Shown here piece after piece: positions 9,072 through 19,083 of a stretch of DNA of 64,000 nucleotides; within the stretch, counting starts at the first letter, position 1; every line of letters starts with the position of its first letter. Made by a program: the position numbers and the translations under genes. The stretch is from contig JAPSLM010000001.1 of the NCBI GenBank assembly GCA_031180825.1, positions 248,001 to 312,000 of the forward strand, given 5' to 3'. A model generated the notes under the pieces. The model was not told where the DNA came from. It made no database searches and worked only from the letters and a program-made list of their open reading frames with translations. The stretch is from Paenibacillus sp. (lineage in GTDB: Bacteria; Bacillota; Bacilli; Paenibacillales; NBRC-103111).

Positions 9072-10565
9072 ATGCTACTGAAGGAGCTGGCAGCCCAGCT
9101 TGCCGTCAGCCGGATGATCGGTGACGGCGATACCCACATTCACGGTCTCGCGGCCGATTCCCGCAAGGTCCGCCCCGGAGATTTGTTTTTCTGCGTACCC
9201 GGTCTGAAGACTGACGGCCACGATTATGCCGGGCAGGCGGTTGCGCAGGGAGCTGCCGCTTTGGTTGCGGAACGGGAGATCGAAGCGGACGTCCCCGTGC
9301 TGCTGGTGAAACAGGTTCGTTATGCGATGGCGGCGTTAGCCTGCCACTTCTACGGATATCCGAGCCGGGAGCTGAAGCTCATCGGCGTGACGGGTACGAA
9401 CGGCAAAACGACGACGACGTATTTATTGGAAAAAATGTTATCGGACGCAGGCTTTCAAACCGGATTAATGGGGAATATTCACGTGAAAATCGGTGCTGTC
9501 CGTCATCCGAACGAAAAGAACAATACGCAAGAAGCGATTGAGCTTCAGCGTATTTTACGCGATATGGCCGATGCGGGAACCGATTATTGCATCATGGAGG
9601 TTTCTTCGCACGGCCTTGATATGGGGCGGGTAACCGGTTGCCGGTTCCGTACCGGCCTGTTTACGAACTTAACGCAGGATCACTTGGATTACCACGGCAC
9701 GATGGAGCGTTACCGGGAGGCCAAGGGGTTATTGTTCTCCAGGCTCGGCAACGAATTTGCGCCGGCGGACGGGCAGCGTCAATATGCGGTGCTCAACGGA
9801 GACGATCCGGCTTCCGAATATTTTGCCAAGCATACGCCGGCGCAAACGATCGTATACGGCATAGACAACCCGGCGGCCGACGTGAGGGCGGAGGATATTG
9901 AAATCACCGCCAGGGGCACCAGATTCCGCTGCGTCACTTATCGCGGAACGGCCGAGGTGCGGATGCGGCTGGTCGGCCGGTTCAACGTATATAACGCGCT
10001 CGGCGCCATCGCCGCAGCGCTGGCGGAAGGGCTCGAGCTGGAGCGGATTGTCGCCAGCCTCGGCAGCATGACTTCCGTCGAAGGGCGGATGGAGATTGTG
10101 GATGCGGGGCAGGAGTGCCTTGTGCTCGTCGATTACGCCCATACGCCGGACGGCTTGGAGAACGCGCTCTCGACGATCCGGCAATTTGCGGACGGCCAAG
10201 TTTATTGCGTATTCGGCTGCGGCGGGGACCGCGACCGCGCCAAACGCCCGTTGATGGGAGGCGTGGCGGCCAAATACAGCGACTACGTTCTCGTTACTTC
10301 CGACAATCCGCGCACCGAAGATCCGGAAAGGATACTTAGGGATATCGAACCGGGCCTTGTCGAGGCCGGCTGGGACAAAGAGCGTTACGAGCTGATCGCC
10401 GACCGAAGACAGGCCATTCAAAAAGCGATTGCCCGGGCAACCTCTAAGGATGTAGTATTGATTGCGGGAAAAGGGCACGAAACGTACCAGGACATCCAAG
10501 GCGTCAAGCATCCGTTTGACGACCGGTTGGTAGCGGAAAACGCGATAAGGGGACGGTTGCAGTGA
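9072..10565 (+). CDS. murE: UDP-MurNAc-L-Ala-D-Glu:meso-diaminopimelate ligase MurE
   Basis: MurE adds the third residue of the peptidoglycan stem peptide in the cytoplasm, using ATP. The 497-residue product has the P-loop TGTNGKTTT at about 108-116 and the DNPRTEDP motif near 410. Its DNPR is the signature of enzymes that add meso-diaminopimelate rather than lysine, which fits the DAP genes elsewhere in the window. The open frame reaches back to 9003, but the ATG at 9072 has a GGAGGGGG site and matches the family N-terminus. A 109-base gap to spoVD may hold an internal promoter, but I could not define one. Confidence 0.97.
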   Translation: MLLKELAAQLAVSRMIGDGDTHIHGLAADSRKVRPGDLFFCVPGLKTDGHDYAGQAVAQGAAALVAEREIEADVPVLLVKQVRYAMAALACHFYGYPSRELKLIGVTGTNGKTTTTYLLEKMLSDAGFQTGLMGNIHVKIGAVRHPNEKNNTQEAIELQRILRDMADAGTDYCIMEVSSHGLDMGRVTGCRFRTGLFTNLTQDHLDYHGTMERYREAKGLLFSRLGNEFAPADGQRQYAVLNGDDPASEYFAKHTPAQTIVYGIDNPAADVRAEDIEITARGTRFRCVTYRGTAEVRMRLVGRFNVYNALGAIAAALAEGLELERIVASLGSMTSVEGRMEIVDAGQECLVLVDYAHTPDGLENALSTIRQFADGQVYCVFGCGGDRDRAKRPLMGGVAAKYSDYVLVTSDNPRTEDPERILRDIEPGLVEAGWDKERYELIADRRQAIQKAIARATSKDVVLIAGKGHETYQDIQGVKHPFDDRLVAENAIRGRLQ

Positions 10566-11971
10566 TCAGACGTACGTTGGCCGAGATTGCCGTGATGGCC
10601 GGAGGGACCTTGGCGCAAGGAACGCCGGGCGATGCTGTGATCCGCGGCGTTTCGAAGGATACGCGTACTCTTGCGGAAGGCAGCTTGTATGTGCCGCTGA
10701 TCGGGGAGTCGTTCGACGGGCATGAATTTGCCGATGCCGCTTTTGAACGGGGCGCCGCCGCAGCGCTATGGCAGACGGACCGTCACAACCCGCCGCAGGG
10801 CAAGCCGCTGATTCTTGTAGACGATACGCTGTCGGCGCTGCAGCGTCTGGCCCAAGCCTATCGCCGTCAGCTGAAGGTGCGCGTTGTCGGCATCACGGGC
10901 AGCAACGGCAAAACGACCACAAAAGATATGACGGGAGCTGTGCTGGCCACGGCCTTCCGCGTGCATAAAACGGCAGGAAACTATAACAATCACATCGGTC
11001 TTCCGCTGACCTTGCTGGAGCTGGATGAGGATACCGAGATTGCCGTCCTTGAGATGGGCATGAGCGGGCGGGGCGAGATCGAGCTGCTGTCCCGGCTCGC
11101 CGAGCCGGAGCTGGCCGTCATCACGAATATCGGGGATGCGCATCTGCTTCAGCTCGGTTCTCGAACCGAAATCGCGCGAGCCAAAACGGAGATTTTAGCG
11201 GGACTTCAACCCGGAGGCGCATTGATTTATCACGGGGATGAGCCTTTGATTGAGCAGGTTCTTCCCGAGTTGGCGCAGCCGGGACGGATGCAGGCGGACA
11301 ACTATAGCAAAATTCGCTTCGGGGCGGGTCCGTCCAACGATCTGTATCCGCTGGATATTAAACTGGATGCGAAAGGTACGCACTTTATCGTCAGTACCGA
11401 TCCGGAAGTCCCTTTCTATATTCCGCTGCTTGGAGGACATAACGCGGTCAATGCGCTGGCGGCGATCGCCGTCGGACAGTATTTCGGGCTTGACGCGGCA
11501 AGGATGGCGGACGGCCTGCAGTCGCTGGCCGTTACCGGAATGCGGATCGAAGTGTCGCAAACGCCTTCCGGCCTGACCGTATGGAATGATGCCTACAACG
11601 CGTCTCCGACCGCGATGCGGGCCGCGCTCTCGCTTCTGCACGAGGCGACGGGGTATAGCCGCAAATTCGCCGTGCTTGGCGATATGCTTGAGCTCGGCCC
11701 CGAGGAGGCGGAATTTCACCGGGATGTCGGCCGTTTCGTCGATCCGGACGCGGTAGAGGCGGTATATCTTTACGGCCCGCTTGCCCGGCATATCGCCGAG
11801 GGAGCGAGGGAGCGGTTTCCGGCGGAACGCGTCCGGCATTTTGAAGATAAAGAGGAACTGGCCCGTACGCTCGGTGAGGCCGCCGCAGCGCGGGACGTCG
11901 TGCTGATCAAAGGCTCGCGCGGGATGCGGATGGAGCAGGTGGCATCGTTTTTAATGCAATTGGGGGGATAG
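10562..11971 (+). CDS. murF: UDP-MurNAc-tripeptide:D-Ala-D-Ala ligase MurF
   Basis: MurF adds the D-alanyl-D-alanine dipeptide, completing the cytoplasmic UDP-MurNAc-pentapeptide. The 469 residues carry the Mur-ligase P-loop [11 protein letters not shown] near 116-126, an NYNNHIG motif near 140 and the NDAYNASP motif near 340 that is typical of MurF. The GTG start overlaps the murE stop in the four bases GTGA, so the two are translationally coupled. B. subtilis keeps murF outside this cluster, so its position here follows the more widespread bacterial order. Confidence 0.96.
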   Translation: MIRRTLAEIAVMAGGTLAQGTPGDAVIRGVSKDTRTLAEGSLYVPLIGESFDGHEFADAAFERGAAAALWQTDRHNPPQGKPLILVDDTLSALQRLAQAYRRQLKVRVVGITGSNGKTTTKDMTGAVLATAFRVHKTAGNYNNHIGLPLTLLELDEDTEIAVLEMGMSGRGEIELLSRLAEPELAVITNIGDAHLLQLGSRTEIARAKTEILAGLQPGGALIYHGDEPLIEQVLPELAQPGRMQADNYSKIRFGAGPSNDLYPLDIKLDAKGTHFIVSTDPEVPFYIPLLGGHNAVNALAAIAVGQYFGLDAARMADGLQSLAVTGMRIEVSQTPSGLTVWNDAYNASPTAMRAALSLLHEATGYSRKFAVLGDMLELGPEEAEFHRDVGRFVDPDAVEAVYLYGPLARHIAEGARERFPAERVRHFEDKEELARTLGEAAAARDVVLIKGSRGMRMEQVASFLMQLGG

Positions 11972-11975
11972 TCCG

Positions 11976-12938
11976 GTGGATTTTCAAATTGTCATGATCA
12001 CGCTCGGCGTGGCCTTTTTGCTTGCGGTCATTATGGGGCCTTTATTCATTCCGCTTCTTCGAAGACTCAAATTCGGGCAGCAGATTCGTACCGAAGGGCC
12101 GCAAGCGCATCTGAAGAAAGCGGGCACGCCGACGATGGGCGGGATCATCATCATGCTGGCGCTGGCGCTCGCCGTGCTGCGTTTCGGAGAAAAAAACATC
12201 GAGACGCTCACGCTCGTTATCGCATCGCTCGGATACGGCTTTATCGGATTTTTGGACGATTATATTAAAATTTTGTTCAAGCGCTCGCTCGGCTTGACGG
12301 CCCGACAAAAGCTGTTCGGGCAGCTCGCCGTCTCGATCATCGTATGCGTTCTGCTGGTGCAGACCGGACATAACACGGACATCCGGATCCCTTATATCGG
12401 TTTTTCGTTTGATATCGGCTGGTTGTACTTCCCGTTCGTCGCTTTCCTATTGCTCGGCACGTCCAATGCGGTGAACTTTACGGACGGTTTGGACGGTTTG
12501 CTGGCCGGAACCAGCGCGATCGCGTTCGGCGCTTATGCCATCATTGCTTTGAATAACTCGCAGCCGAATCTCGCGGTCTTCTGCGCCGCGATGGTCGGCG
12601 CCGTACTCGGATTCCTGGTATTCAACGCCCACCCCGCCAAAGTGTTCATGGGGGATACCGGCTCGCTCGGCATCGGCGGAGGATTGGCGGCCGTGGCGAT
12701 TTTGACCAAAGCGGAAATTTTGCTGGCGCTGATCGGCGGCGTGTTCGTGGTCGAAATGTTATCGGTCATCATTCAAGTCGTCTCCTTCAAGACGAGGGGG
12801 AAACGGGTGTTCAAAATGAGCCCGATTCACCATCATTTCGAATTGACAGGCTGGTCGGAGTGGCGCGTGGTCATTTCGTTCTGGACGGCGGGGCTGATTT
12901 TGGCCGGTATCGGACTTTATATTAACGAGGTGTTGTAG
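11976..12938 (+). CDS. mraY: Phospho-MurNAc-pentapeptide translocase MraY
   Basis: MraY is the polytopic membrane enzyme that transfers phospho-MurNAc-pentapeptide to undecaprenyl phosphate, making lipid I. The 320-residue product has about ten hydrophobic segments, an early GTPTMGGI motif, LDDYIK near 90, NFTDGLDGL near 165, [10 protein letters not shown] near 225 and HHHFE near 285. The acidic residues and histidines in these loops form the Mg-dependent active site. The start is GTG, just after the murF stop, with GGGGGGAT as the ribosome binding site. murD begins two bases after its stop. Confidence 0.97.
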   Translation: MDFQIVMITLGVAFLLAVIMGPLFIPLLRRLKFGQQIRTEGPQAHLKKAGTPTMGGIIIMLALALAVLRFGEKNIETLTLVIASLGYGFIGFLDDYIKILFKRSLGLTARQKLFGQLAVSIIVCVLLVQTGHNTDIRIPYIGFSFDIGWLYFPFVAFLLLGTSNAVNFTDGLDGLLAGTSAIAFGAYAIIALNNSQPNLAVFCAAMVGAVLGFLVFNAHPAKVFMGDTGSLGIGGGLAAVAILTKAEILLALIGGVFVVEMLSVIIQVVSFKTRGKRVFKMSPIHHHFELTGWSEWRVVISFWTAGLILAGIGLYINEVL

Positions 12939-12940
12939 GC

Positions 12941-14362
12941 ATGGAGCATCCCGCTCAGTACCGCGGCCGCCAGGTCGTCATTCTAGGTCTTGCGCGCAGC
13001 GGCGTTGCTGTCGCCAAATTGTTTCATGAAAACGGCGCGGTCGTCGCCGTCAACGATAAGAAAGAACGCCATTTATGCCCTGAGGCCGACGAATTGGAGG
13101 CTCTGGGTATTTCTGTTGTTTGCGGGAGCCATCCCGAAGGGCTTGTGCACGAGAACGTCGCGCTGGTGGTCAAAAACCCGGGCATCCCTTATACGATCGA
13201 GCCTGTCCGGCGGGCTGCCGAGCTGGGAATCGAAGTGGTGACGGAGGTCGAAGTGGCCTATCATATTTGCAAGGCGCCGATGATTGCGATAACCGGCTCC
13301 AACGGCAAGACGACCACGACGACGTGGACGGGTTTAATGCTCGAAGCGGGCGGATTAAAGCCGATCGTGGCCGGCAACATCGGACGCGCCTTGACGGAAG
13401 CCGCTTTGGAAGCCGAAGCGGACAACCGGATGGTTGTCGAGCTGAGCAGCTTTCAGCTCAAAGGGACACGCACGTTCCGCCCGGCCGTGGGCGCACTGTT
13501 GAACGTGTACGAGACGCATCTTGATTATCATGGGACGATGGAGGATTACGTCGTCTCCAAGACGAGGCTGTTTGCGAACCAAACGGAAGCGGACACCGCT
13601 GTGCTGAACTGGGACGATCCGGTTTGCCGCAAGACGGCGGGCGCCATTCGTTCCTCGGTGCTGCCGTTTTCCGTTCGCGAGGAGCTGCCTTACGGGTTGT
13701 TCGTGCAGCCTCCGCTTGTCTCGGGAGACGAAAATACGGTACATACGATCGTTTATCGCGATAAAGACGGACAAGCGCACCGGATCCTGCCGGTACGGGA
13801 GCTCGGGATACCGGGCAGCCACAACGTCGAGAACGCGCTGGCAGCCAGCGCCATGGCCGTTGCTTCCGGTGTGAAGCCGGAGGCGATCGCCCGGGTGCTG
13901 AAGGAGTTCCGCGGCGTGGAGCACCGGCTTGAGTATGTGGCGCAGAAGGATGGCGTGCTCTTTTACAACGACTCCAAAGCGACGAATCCTACGGCAACGA
14001 TCAAAACGATCGAATCGTTCAAGCAGGACATCGTGTTGATTGCGGGAGGGCTGGATCGCGGATCGGATTACATGGAATTGCTGCCCGCATTCCAGAGCCG
14101 TGTGAAGGGTCTTGTGGCCATCGGAGAAACCAGGGAAAAAATCGTCCGTGTGGCGCGCCTTGCGGGCATGAGCCGGATTCAAACTGTCGATACTGCTGCT
14201 AAGGATGTACGGGAAACGATGGGGGAAGCGGTGCGGCAGGCGCAGATGCTGGCCAAACCCGGCGACGTCGTGCTGCTCTCGCCCGCATGCGCAAGCTGGG
14301 ACATGTTTTCCTCTTACGAGGAGAGGGGAAGCATGTTTAAGGAGTCCGTGCATAACCTGTAA
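12941..14362 (+). CDS. murD: UDP-N-acetylmuramoylalanine:D-glutamate ligase MurD
   Basis: MurD adds D-glutamate to UDP-MurNAc-L-alanine. The 473-residue protein begins with a Rossmann-like domain (VVILGLARSGVAVA near residue 10), then has the ATP-binding GSNGKTTTT motif near 117 and the C-terminal YNDSKATNP motif near 345. It is about 20 residues longer than B. subtilis MurD. The ATG lies two bases after the mraY stop, and the mraY coding end supplies the weak ribosome binding site, so coupled translation is likely. Confidence 0.96.
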   Translation: MEHPAQYRGRQVVILGLARSGVAVAKLFHENGAVVAVNDKKERHLCPEADELEALGISVVCGSHPEGLVHENVALVVKNPGIPYTIEPVRRAAELGIEVVTEVEVAYHICKAPMIAITGSNGKTTTTTWTGLMLEAGGLKPIVAGNIGRALTEAALEAEADNRMVVELSSFQLKGTRTFRPAVGALLNVYETHLDYHGTMEDYVVSKTRLFANQTEADTAVLNWDDPVCRKTAGAIRSSVLPFSVREELPYGLFVQPPLVSGDENTVHTIVYRDKDGQAHRILPVRELGIPGSHNVENALAASAMAVASGVKPEAIARVLKEFRGVEHRLEYVAQKDGVLFYNDSKATNPTATIKTIESFKQDIVLIAGGLDRGSDYMELLPAFQSRVKGLVAIGETREKIVRVARLAGMSRIQTVDTAAKDVRETMGEAVRQAQMLAKPGDVVLLSPACASWDMFSSYEERGSMFKESVHNL

Positions 14363-14442
14363 AAGGGGGGAACAAGCCCTGTCGGCCGGCAGCGCCGAAC
14401 CGGCGTCAACGGTTCCTTCCCAGATTACCGAGAGGTAGAGGT

Positions 14443-15549
14443 GTGGGCGGTATGGTGAAAGCACGTTCGGCTCCGGATTGGATGATGTTGGGCTCCACGC
14501 TGCTGCTGCTTGCTGTAGGTGTGGTTATGGTGTACAGCGCAAGCGCGGTGCTTGCGTTTCGCGAGTTCGGCGATTCGCTGTATTATTTGAAACGACAAGC
14601 GCTGTTCGCGGCGCTCGGCATCGCAGCGATGATTTTTACGATGAACACCGATTATTGGATCTGGAAAAAATATGCCAAAATCATGTTGATCGGCTGCTTC
14701 ATCCTGCTGGTCGCGGTGCTTATTCCCGGCATCGGGGTCGTCCGCGGAGGGGCGCGCAGCTGGCTGGGTATCGGTTCGTTCGGGATTCAGCCGTCCGAAT
14801 TTATGAAAATGGGCATGATTGTGTTTTTGTCCAAATGGTTGTCCGAGCAGCAGAGCTCCATTACGCAATTTACCTGGGGGCTGCTGCCGCCGCTTGGCCT
14901 TGTCGGCCTCGCTTTCGGAATCATCATGCTGCAGCCCGATTTGGGGACGGGCGCGGTGCTCGTCGGGGCCTCATTGCTGATCATTTATACGGCGGGGGCC
15001 CGTCTCCTGCATTTGTCGTATCTAGGGCTGGTCGGCATTTTGGGGTTCGTCGGCTTGGTTGTTGCGGCGCCCTATCGGCTGAAGCGGATTACCGCTTTTC
15101 TCGACCCGTGGCAGGACCCGCTTGGCGCGGGCTACCAAGCGATTCAATCGCTTTTTGCGATCGGTCCCGGAGGCCTGGTTGGCCTCGGCCTGGGCATGAG
15201 CCGGCAAAAGTACAGCTATTTGCCGGAGCCGCAGACGGACTTTATATTTTCCATCATTGCGGAGGAGCTCGGCTTTATCGGCGGTTCCTTCGTGCTGCTG
15301 CTGTTCACCCTGCTCGTCTGGCGGGGGCTGCGTACGGCCATTACCGCGCCGGATACGTTCGGCAGTCTGCTTGCGACGGGCATCGTCGGCATGATCGCCG
15401 TGCAAGTCATCATCAACATCGGCGTCGTGATCGGCATGTTTCCCGTCACAGGCATTACGTTGCCGCTAATCAGCGCCGGCGGCTCGTCGCTTACGCTGAT
15501 GCTGACCTCGATCGGCGTGCTTTTGAACATTTCCCGGTATTCGAGGTGA
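14443..15549 (+). CDS. spoVE: SEDS-family glycosyltransferase SpoVE (FtsW-like)
   Basis: This polytopic membrane protein polymerises lipid II together with a class B penicillin-binding protein. The 368-residue product has about ten transmembrane segments and SEDS signatures, including VYSASAV near 28, QPSEFMKMG near 110 and the C-terminal LPLISAGGSS. Between murD and murG, B. subtilis has spoVE (366 residues), so SpoVE is the likelier name, but a vegetative FtsW role cannot be excluded from sequence. I use the GTG at 14443 behind GAGAGGTAGAG; the ATG at 14452 is also possible. An 80-base gap separates it from murD. Confidence 0.88.
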   Translation: MGGMVKARSAPDWMMLGSTLLLLAVGVVMVYSASAVLAFREFGDSLYYLKRQALFAALGIAAMIFTMNTDYWIWKKYAKIMLIGCFILLVAVLIPGIGVVRGGARSWLGIGSFGIQPSEFMKMGMIVFLSKWLSEQQSSITQFTWGLLPPLGLVGLAFGIIMLQPDLGTGAVLVGASLLIIYTAGARLLHLSYLGLVGILGFVGLVVAAPYRLKRITAFLDPWQDPLGAGYQAIQSLFAIGPGGLVGLGLGMSRQKYSYLPEPQTDFIFSIIAEELGFIGGSFVLLLFTLLVWRGLRTAITAPDTFGSLLATGIVGMIAVQVIINIGVVIGMFPVTGITLPLISAGGSSLTLMLTSIGVLLNISRYSR

Positions 15550-15558
15550 CCTTTCTTT

Positions 15559-16632
15559 ATGAAAAAAATCGTCTTCACCGGCGGCGGTACGGCCGGTCAT
15601 GTGACGCCGAATTTGGCGGTGATGGCCCGGCTGCGCAAGCTCGGCTGGGACATGGAATATATCGGCTCCAGGGATGGAATCGAAAAAGAAATTATCGAGC
15701 ACGAAGGGATTCCGTTCCATCATATCGCTTCGGGCAAGCTGAGGCGGTATTTCGACGCCAAAAACTTTAAAGACCCGTTCAAGGTGCTGCAAGGCGTCGG
15801 CCAGGCTTACCGGCTGCTGGGCAAAATTAAGCCCCACATCGTATTTTCCAAGGGCGGCTTTGTTTCCGTACCGGTTATCGTCGCCAGCAAGCTGAGGGGG
15901 ATTCCCGTCATTTCGCACGAGTCCGACTATACCCCGGGCCTCGCCAACAAGATTACGATGCCTTTCGTCTCCCGTATTTGCGTGACTTTTCCCGAAACGC
16001 TGAAGTATGTTCGCAGAGACAAGGCGGAGCGCACCGGGCTTCCGATCCGGGAGCAGATTTTGGGCGGGAAGGCGTCCCGCGGCTTGCAAATGAACGATTT
16101 TCATTCTCAGAAGCCGGTTCTGTTCATCATGGGCGGCAGCCTGGGCGCCCAGCGGATTAACCAAACGGTGCGCGAATCGCTGGAGGCGCTGCTGGAGCGG
16201 TTTCAGGTCATTCATATTTGCGGGAAAGGAAACACCGATTCTTCCTTCGACCGGATCCGGGGCTACCGGCAGTATGCGTACGTGAAGGACGAGCTCCCCG
16301 ATCTGCTTGCCTGCGCCGATCTGGTCGTCTCGCGGGCAGGCTCCACCTCCATCTTCGAATTTCTTGCGCTGCGCAAACCGATGCTGCTCATTCCTTTAAC
16401 CCGCCAGGCGAGCCGCGGAGACCAGATTCTTAACGCGGAGTCGTTCCGGGGGATGGGCTACGGCAAAGTGCTGTTCGAGGAGGACCTGACTCCGGAATCG
16501 CTGATTTCCAATCTCCGCGACCTTTCTGCGGAGCAGGAAGAAATTTGCCGGCGGATGGAGCTGAATCCGTACGGCAACGGCACCGATCACATCGTCAAGC
16601 TGATCGAAACCTACTGTTTACCGCGCGCCTAG
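15559..16632 (+). CDS. murG: Undecaprenyldiphospho-MurNAc-pentapeptide beta-N-acetylglucosaminyltransferase MurG
   Basis: MurG adds GlcNAc to lipid I at the inner face of the membrane, making lipid II. The 357 residues form the two Rossmann domains of the GT-B fold. The glycine-rich TGGGTAGHVTPN motif is near residue 7, VFSKGGFVSVP near 95, HESDYTPGLANK near 122 and GGSLGAQRIN near 190. The UDP-GlcNAc binding region SRAGSTSIFEF lies near 257. The ATG sits 9 bases after the spoVE stop, and the GAGGTGA ribosome binding site overlaps that stop. Confidence 0.97.
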   Translation: MKKIVFTGGGTAGHVTPNLAVMARLRKLGWDMEYIGSRDGIEKEIIEHEGIPFHHIASGKLRRYFDAKNFKDPFKVLQGVGQAYRLLGKIKPHIVFSKGGFVSVPVIVASKLRGIPVISHESDYTPGLANKITMPFVSRICVTFPETLKYVRRDKAERTGLPIREQILGGKASRGLQMNDFHSQKPVLFIMGGSLGAQRINQTVRESLEALLERFQVIHICGKGNTDSSFDRIRGYRQYAYVKDELPDLLACADLVVSRAGSTSIFEFLALRKPMLLIPLTRQASRGDQILNAESFRGMGYGKVLFEEDLTPESLISNLRDLSAEQEEICRRMELNPYGNGTDHIVKLIETYCLPRA

Positions 16633-16650
16633 TGAATTTTGCACTAGGCG
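16626..16650 (+). repeat. Perfect hairpin at the murG stop
   Basis: CGCCTAGTG (16626-16634) and CACTAGGCG (16642-16650) form a 9-bp stem with a 7-base A/T-rich loop, and the murG stop codon lies in the stem. There is no following T-run, so it is not a classical terminator. It may protect the 3' end of the upstream mRNA or slow the polymerase. Confidence 0.6.
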
Positions 16651-16651
16651 A

Positions 16652-16680
16652 TTGTCACACTCTGATACGTTTCACATAAA
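16652..16680 (+). promoter_or_regulatory. Candidate sigma-A promoter upstream of murB
   Basis: TTGTCA (16652-16657) and CATAAA (16675-16680) are 17 bases apart, in the 198-base gap between murG and murB. An internal promoter would let murB, murA and divIB be expressed apart from the upstream cluster. The -10 is weak. Confidence 0.4.
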
Positions 16681-16830
16681 CTACACTATACCGTGACAGA
16701 CACCTGGCGAAGCGGCGCGCAGCCGGGGCGCAAGAAAGCAAAAGCTCTGCGCGTGCCGCAAGTCCTTGGTTCCGGAGCTCGTTTACCCGGAAAGCCGGAC
16801 GCCGCGTCGTTCTGTGAAGGAGGTTTTCCC

Positions 16831-17736
16831 ATGCAACAGGTCATAACGGAATTGCTGAACGGGTCCTGCGGCGAGTTGCGGCTGAACGAACCGCTTGCCC
16901 CTTACACCACGTGGAAAATCGGAGGCCCGGCCGACATTCTGCTCACTCCTCGTACACGAGCGCAGCTGATCGATGCGGTAAAGCTGCTGAACCGGCATCA
17001 GATGCCATGGACGGTGCTGGGGCGGGGCTCCAACATGCTTGTAACCGACAAAGGGATACGGGGTGTGGTCATTAAGCTCGGGGACGCTCTGGAAACCGTA
17101 CGGTTCGAAGGGGAGCTCGTCTATGCCGGCGGCGCCTATTCGTTCATTAAGCTGTCGGTGATGGCGGGCAAGGAAGGATTGACCGGCCTGGAGTTCGCGG
17201 GGGGCATTCCGGGAACCGTGGGAGGCGCCGTTTACATGAACGCCGGGGCGCACGGGTCTGATGTGTCACGCATCTTATTGCGGGCTGAAGTACTGCTCCC
17301 GACAGGGGAGTTGGTGACGCTGAACAATGAGGATTTGGCTTATGCTTACCGACATTCGATTCTGCAGACGAAGCCGGGGATCGTGACGGAGGCGGTATTC
17401 CAGCTGCGGTACGGGGACCGCAAGGAGATTGCCGCTACACTCGCGTCGTACAAAGACCGGAGGCTGCGGACGCAGCCGCTGCAGCTTGCTTGCGCCGGGA
17501 GCGTCTTTCGCAATCCTCAAGGACACTTCGCCGCCAGGCTGATCGAGGAAGCCGGACTTAAAGGCCTTCGGGTCGGCGGAGCCGAAGTATCGCCCCTGCA
17601 CGCCAACTTCATTGTCAACACCGGGCAGGCGACGGCCCACGACGTGCTCACCCTGATCGAACAAGTCAAGACTGCCGTCAACGAGAAGTTCGGCGTCCGC
17701 CTTGTACCTGAAGTATTGGTGGTGGGTGAGCGGTAA
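16831..17736 (+). CDS. murB: UDP-N-acetylenolpyruvoylglucosamine reductase MurB
   Basis: MurB is the FAD enzyme that reduces UDP-GlcNAc-enolpyruvate to UDP-MurNAc with NADPH. The product shows the FAD-binding motif GRGSNMLV near residue 65, the GTVGGAVYMNAGAHG segment near 130 and the catalytic AGSVFRNP segment near 225. The open frame continues upstream to 16693, but AAGGAGGT sits 6 bases before the ATG at 16831 and the resulting 301 residues match the family (303 in B. subtilis). Confidence 0.96.
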   Translation: MQQVITELLNGSCGELRLNEPLAPYTTWKIGGPADILLTPRTRAQLIDAVKLLNRHQMPWTVLGRGSNMLVTDKGIRGVVIKLGDALETVRFEGELVYAGGAYSFIKLSVMAGKEGLTGLEFAGGIPGTVGGAVYMNAGAHGSDVSRILLRAEVLLPTGELVTLNNEDLAYAYRHSILQTKPGIVTEAVFQLRYGDRKEIAATLASYKDRRLRTQPLQLACAGSVFRNPQGHFAARLIEEAGLKGLRVGGAEVSPLHANFIVNTGQATAHDVLTLIEQVKTAVNEKFGVRLVPEVLVVGER

Positions 17737-17751
17737 ATCGGAGGTGGGACT

Positions 17752-19020
17752 TTGGAAAAGTTGGTTATCGAAGGCGGGAAACCTCTCTCGGGAGCCATCA
17801 GAATTCACGGTGCGAAAAACGCCGCTTTACCCATTCTGGCTGCCAGCATCATGGCGGAAGGGACGATCACGATCGAGAACGTGCCGGATTTGTCGGACAT
17901 TCACGTGATGCTTGGCATTTTGCGGGCGCTGGGATGCCGGGCGGAGTTGATCGGGGATAACGTCACCGTGAGTACGAATGCCGTTCATCAGTTTCATATT
18001 CCCGAAAGCCTGATGAGCCAAATGCGATCCTCCATTTTTTTGATGGGCCCGCTGCTTTCCCGTCTCGGACGCGTGGAGCTGTACCAACCGGGCGGGTGCG
18101 CGATCGGCGAACGGAAAATCGATCTTCACCTGCAAGGGCTGGCCGCCCTGGGAGCGCATATCGAGGAAAACGGCAGCCAAATCGTATGCACGGCCAACGA
18201 GCTGCAGGGTGCGGAAATCGTGCTCGATTATCCGAGCGTGGGCGCGACCGAAAACATCATGATGGCGGCCGCGACGGCCCGGGGCATGACGACGATCACC
18301 AATGCGGCCCGAGAACCCGAGATTCAGGATTTGCAGAACTTTTTGAACGCCATGGGCGCTCGTATTATCGGAGCCGGTACGGATACGATCACCATCGAAG
18401 GCGTATCGGAACTAACCCCCTGTACTTACCGGATCATCCCCGATCGCATCGTAGCCGGCACACTGATGATTGCCGCTGCGGTTACCAGAGGAAACGTGAC
18501 GCTCGAGAAGGTATGCGCGGCTCATCTGACCTCCGCCATTCATGTGCTCAAGAGGGCAGGTGTTCAAATCACAATTAACGGTGATATAATGAACGTGTGC
18601 GCTCTCAGCCGGCCGAAGTCGGTGGAGAGGATCGTGACCTCGCCTTATCCGTCGTTTCCCACGGACCTGCAATCCCAAATCATGGTGCTGCTCAGTCTAG
18701 CCGATGGAGTAAGCATCGTGAAGGAAACCGTATTTGAAGGACGATTCAAGCATGTAGACGAACTGTCGCGCATGGGGGCGGATATCCGGGTGGATTTGAA
18801 CTCGGCCTATATCCGGGGAGTACCCAGACTGTACGGCGCCACCGTGGAAGCGACCGACCTTCGCGCCGGCGCTGCGCTCGTCATCGCCGGATTGGCGGCT
18901 CAGGGATCAACCGTTATCGAACAAATCCATCATATCGACCGGGGCTACGATCGGATTGAACTGATGCTCGCGTCCCTTGGGGCGGGGATCCATCGTACGA
19001 CGCCGGTGCCTACGGAGTAG
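17752..19020 (+). CDS. murA: UDP-N-acetylglucosamine 1-carboxyvinyltransferase MurA
   Basis: MurA catalyses the first committed step of peptidoglycan synthesis, the transfer of enolpyruvate from PEP to UDP-GlcNAc. The 422 residues include GAKNAALP (Lys22 and Asn23) and the loop PGGCAIGERKID, where Cys116 is the fosfomycin-reactive residue. The start is TTG, 7 bases after a GGAGGTGGG site and 15 bases after the murB stop. Firmicutes often hold two murA copies; this copy in the dcw cluster should be the main one or its partner, which the window cannot settle. Confidence 0.95.
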   Translation: MEKLVIEGGKPLSGAIRIHGAKNAALPILAASIMAEGTITIENVPDLSDIHVMLGILRALGCRAELIGDNVTVSTNAVHQFHIPESLMSQMRSSIFLMGPLLSRLGRVELYQPGGCAIGERKIDLHLQGLAALGAHIEENGSQIVCTANELQGAEIVLDYPSVGATENIMMAAATARGMTTITNAAREPEIQDLQNFLNAMGARIIGAGTDTITIEGVSELTPCTYRIIPDRIVAGTLMIAAAVTRGNVTLEKVCAAHLTSAIHVLKRAGVQITINGDIMNVCALSRPKSVERIVTSPYPSFPTDLQSQIMVLLSLADGVSIVKETVFEGRFKHVDELSRMGADIRVDLNSAYIRGVPRLYGATVEATDLRAGAALVIAGLAAQGSTVIEQIHHIDRGYDRIELMLASLGAGIHRTTPVPTE

Positions 19021-19055
19021 CACTTTATACATCCATATGACCACAGCCGCTGGAA

Positions 19056-19083
19056 TATCCCTTTTTCCATGGGAGAAGGGATA
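19056..19083 (+). repeat. Imperfect hairpin in the murA-divIB gap
   Basis: TATCCCTT and AAGGGATA close a hairpin of about 13 bp with two G-U pairs and a very short loop. No T-run follows. The rest of the 249-base gap between murA and divIB shows no gene, and I could not assign a promoter. Confidence 0.45.

Noticed and set aside
7154..9139. 661-codon open frame antisense to spoVD
   Set aside because: Lies wholly against spoVD and the murE start, with Arg/His-rich composition typical of shadow frames.
14478..15770. 430-codon plus-strand frame across spoVE and murG
   Set aside because: It overlaps two secure genes in another frame and its translation is Arg/Gly/Ala-rich with no membrane segments or domains.
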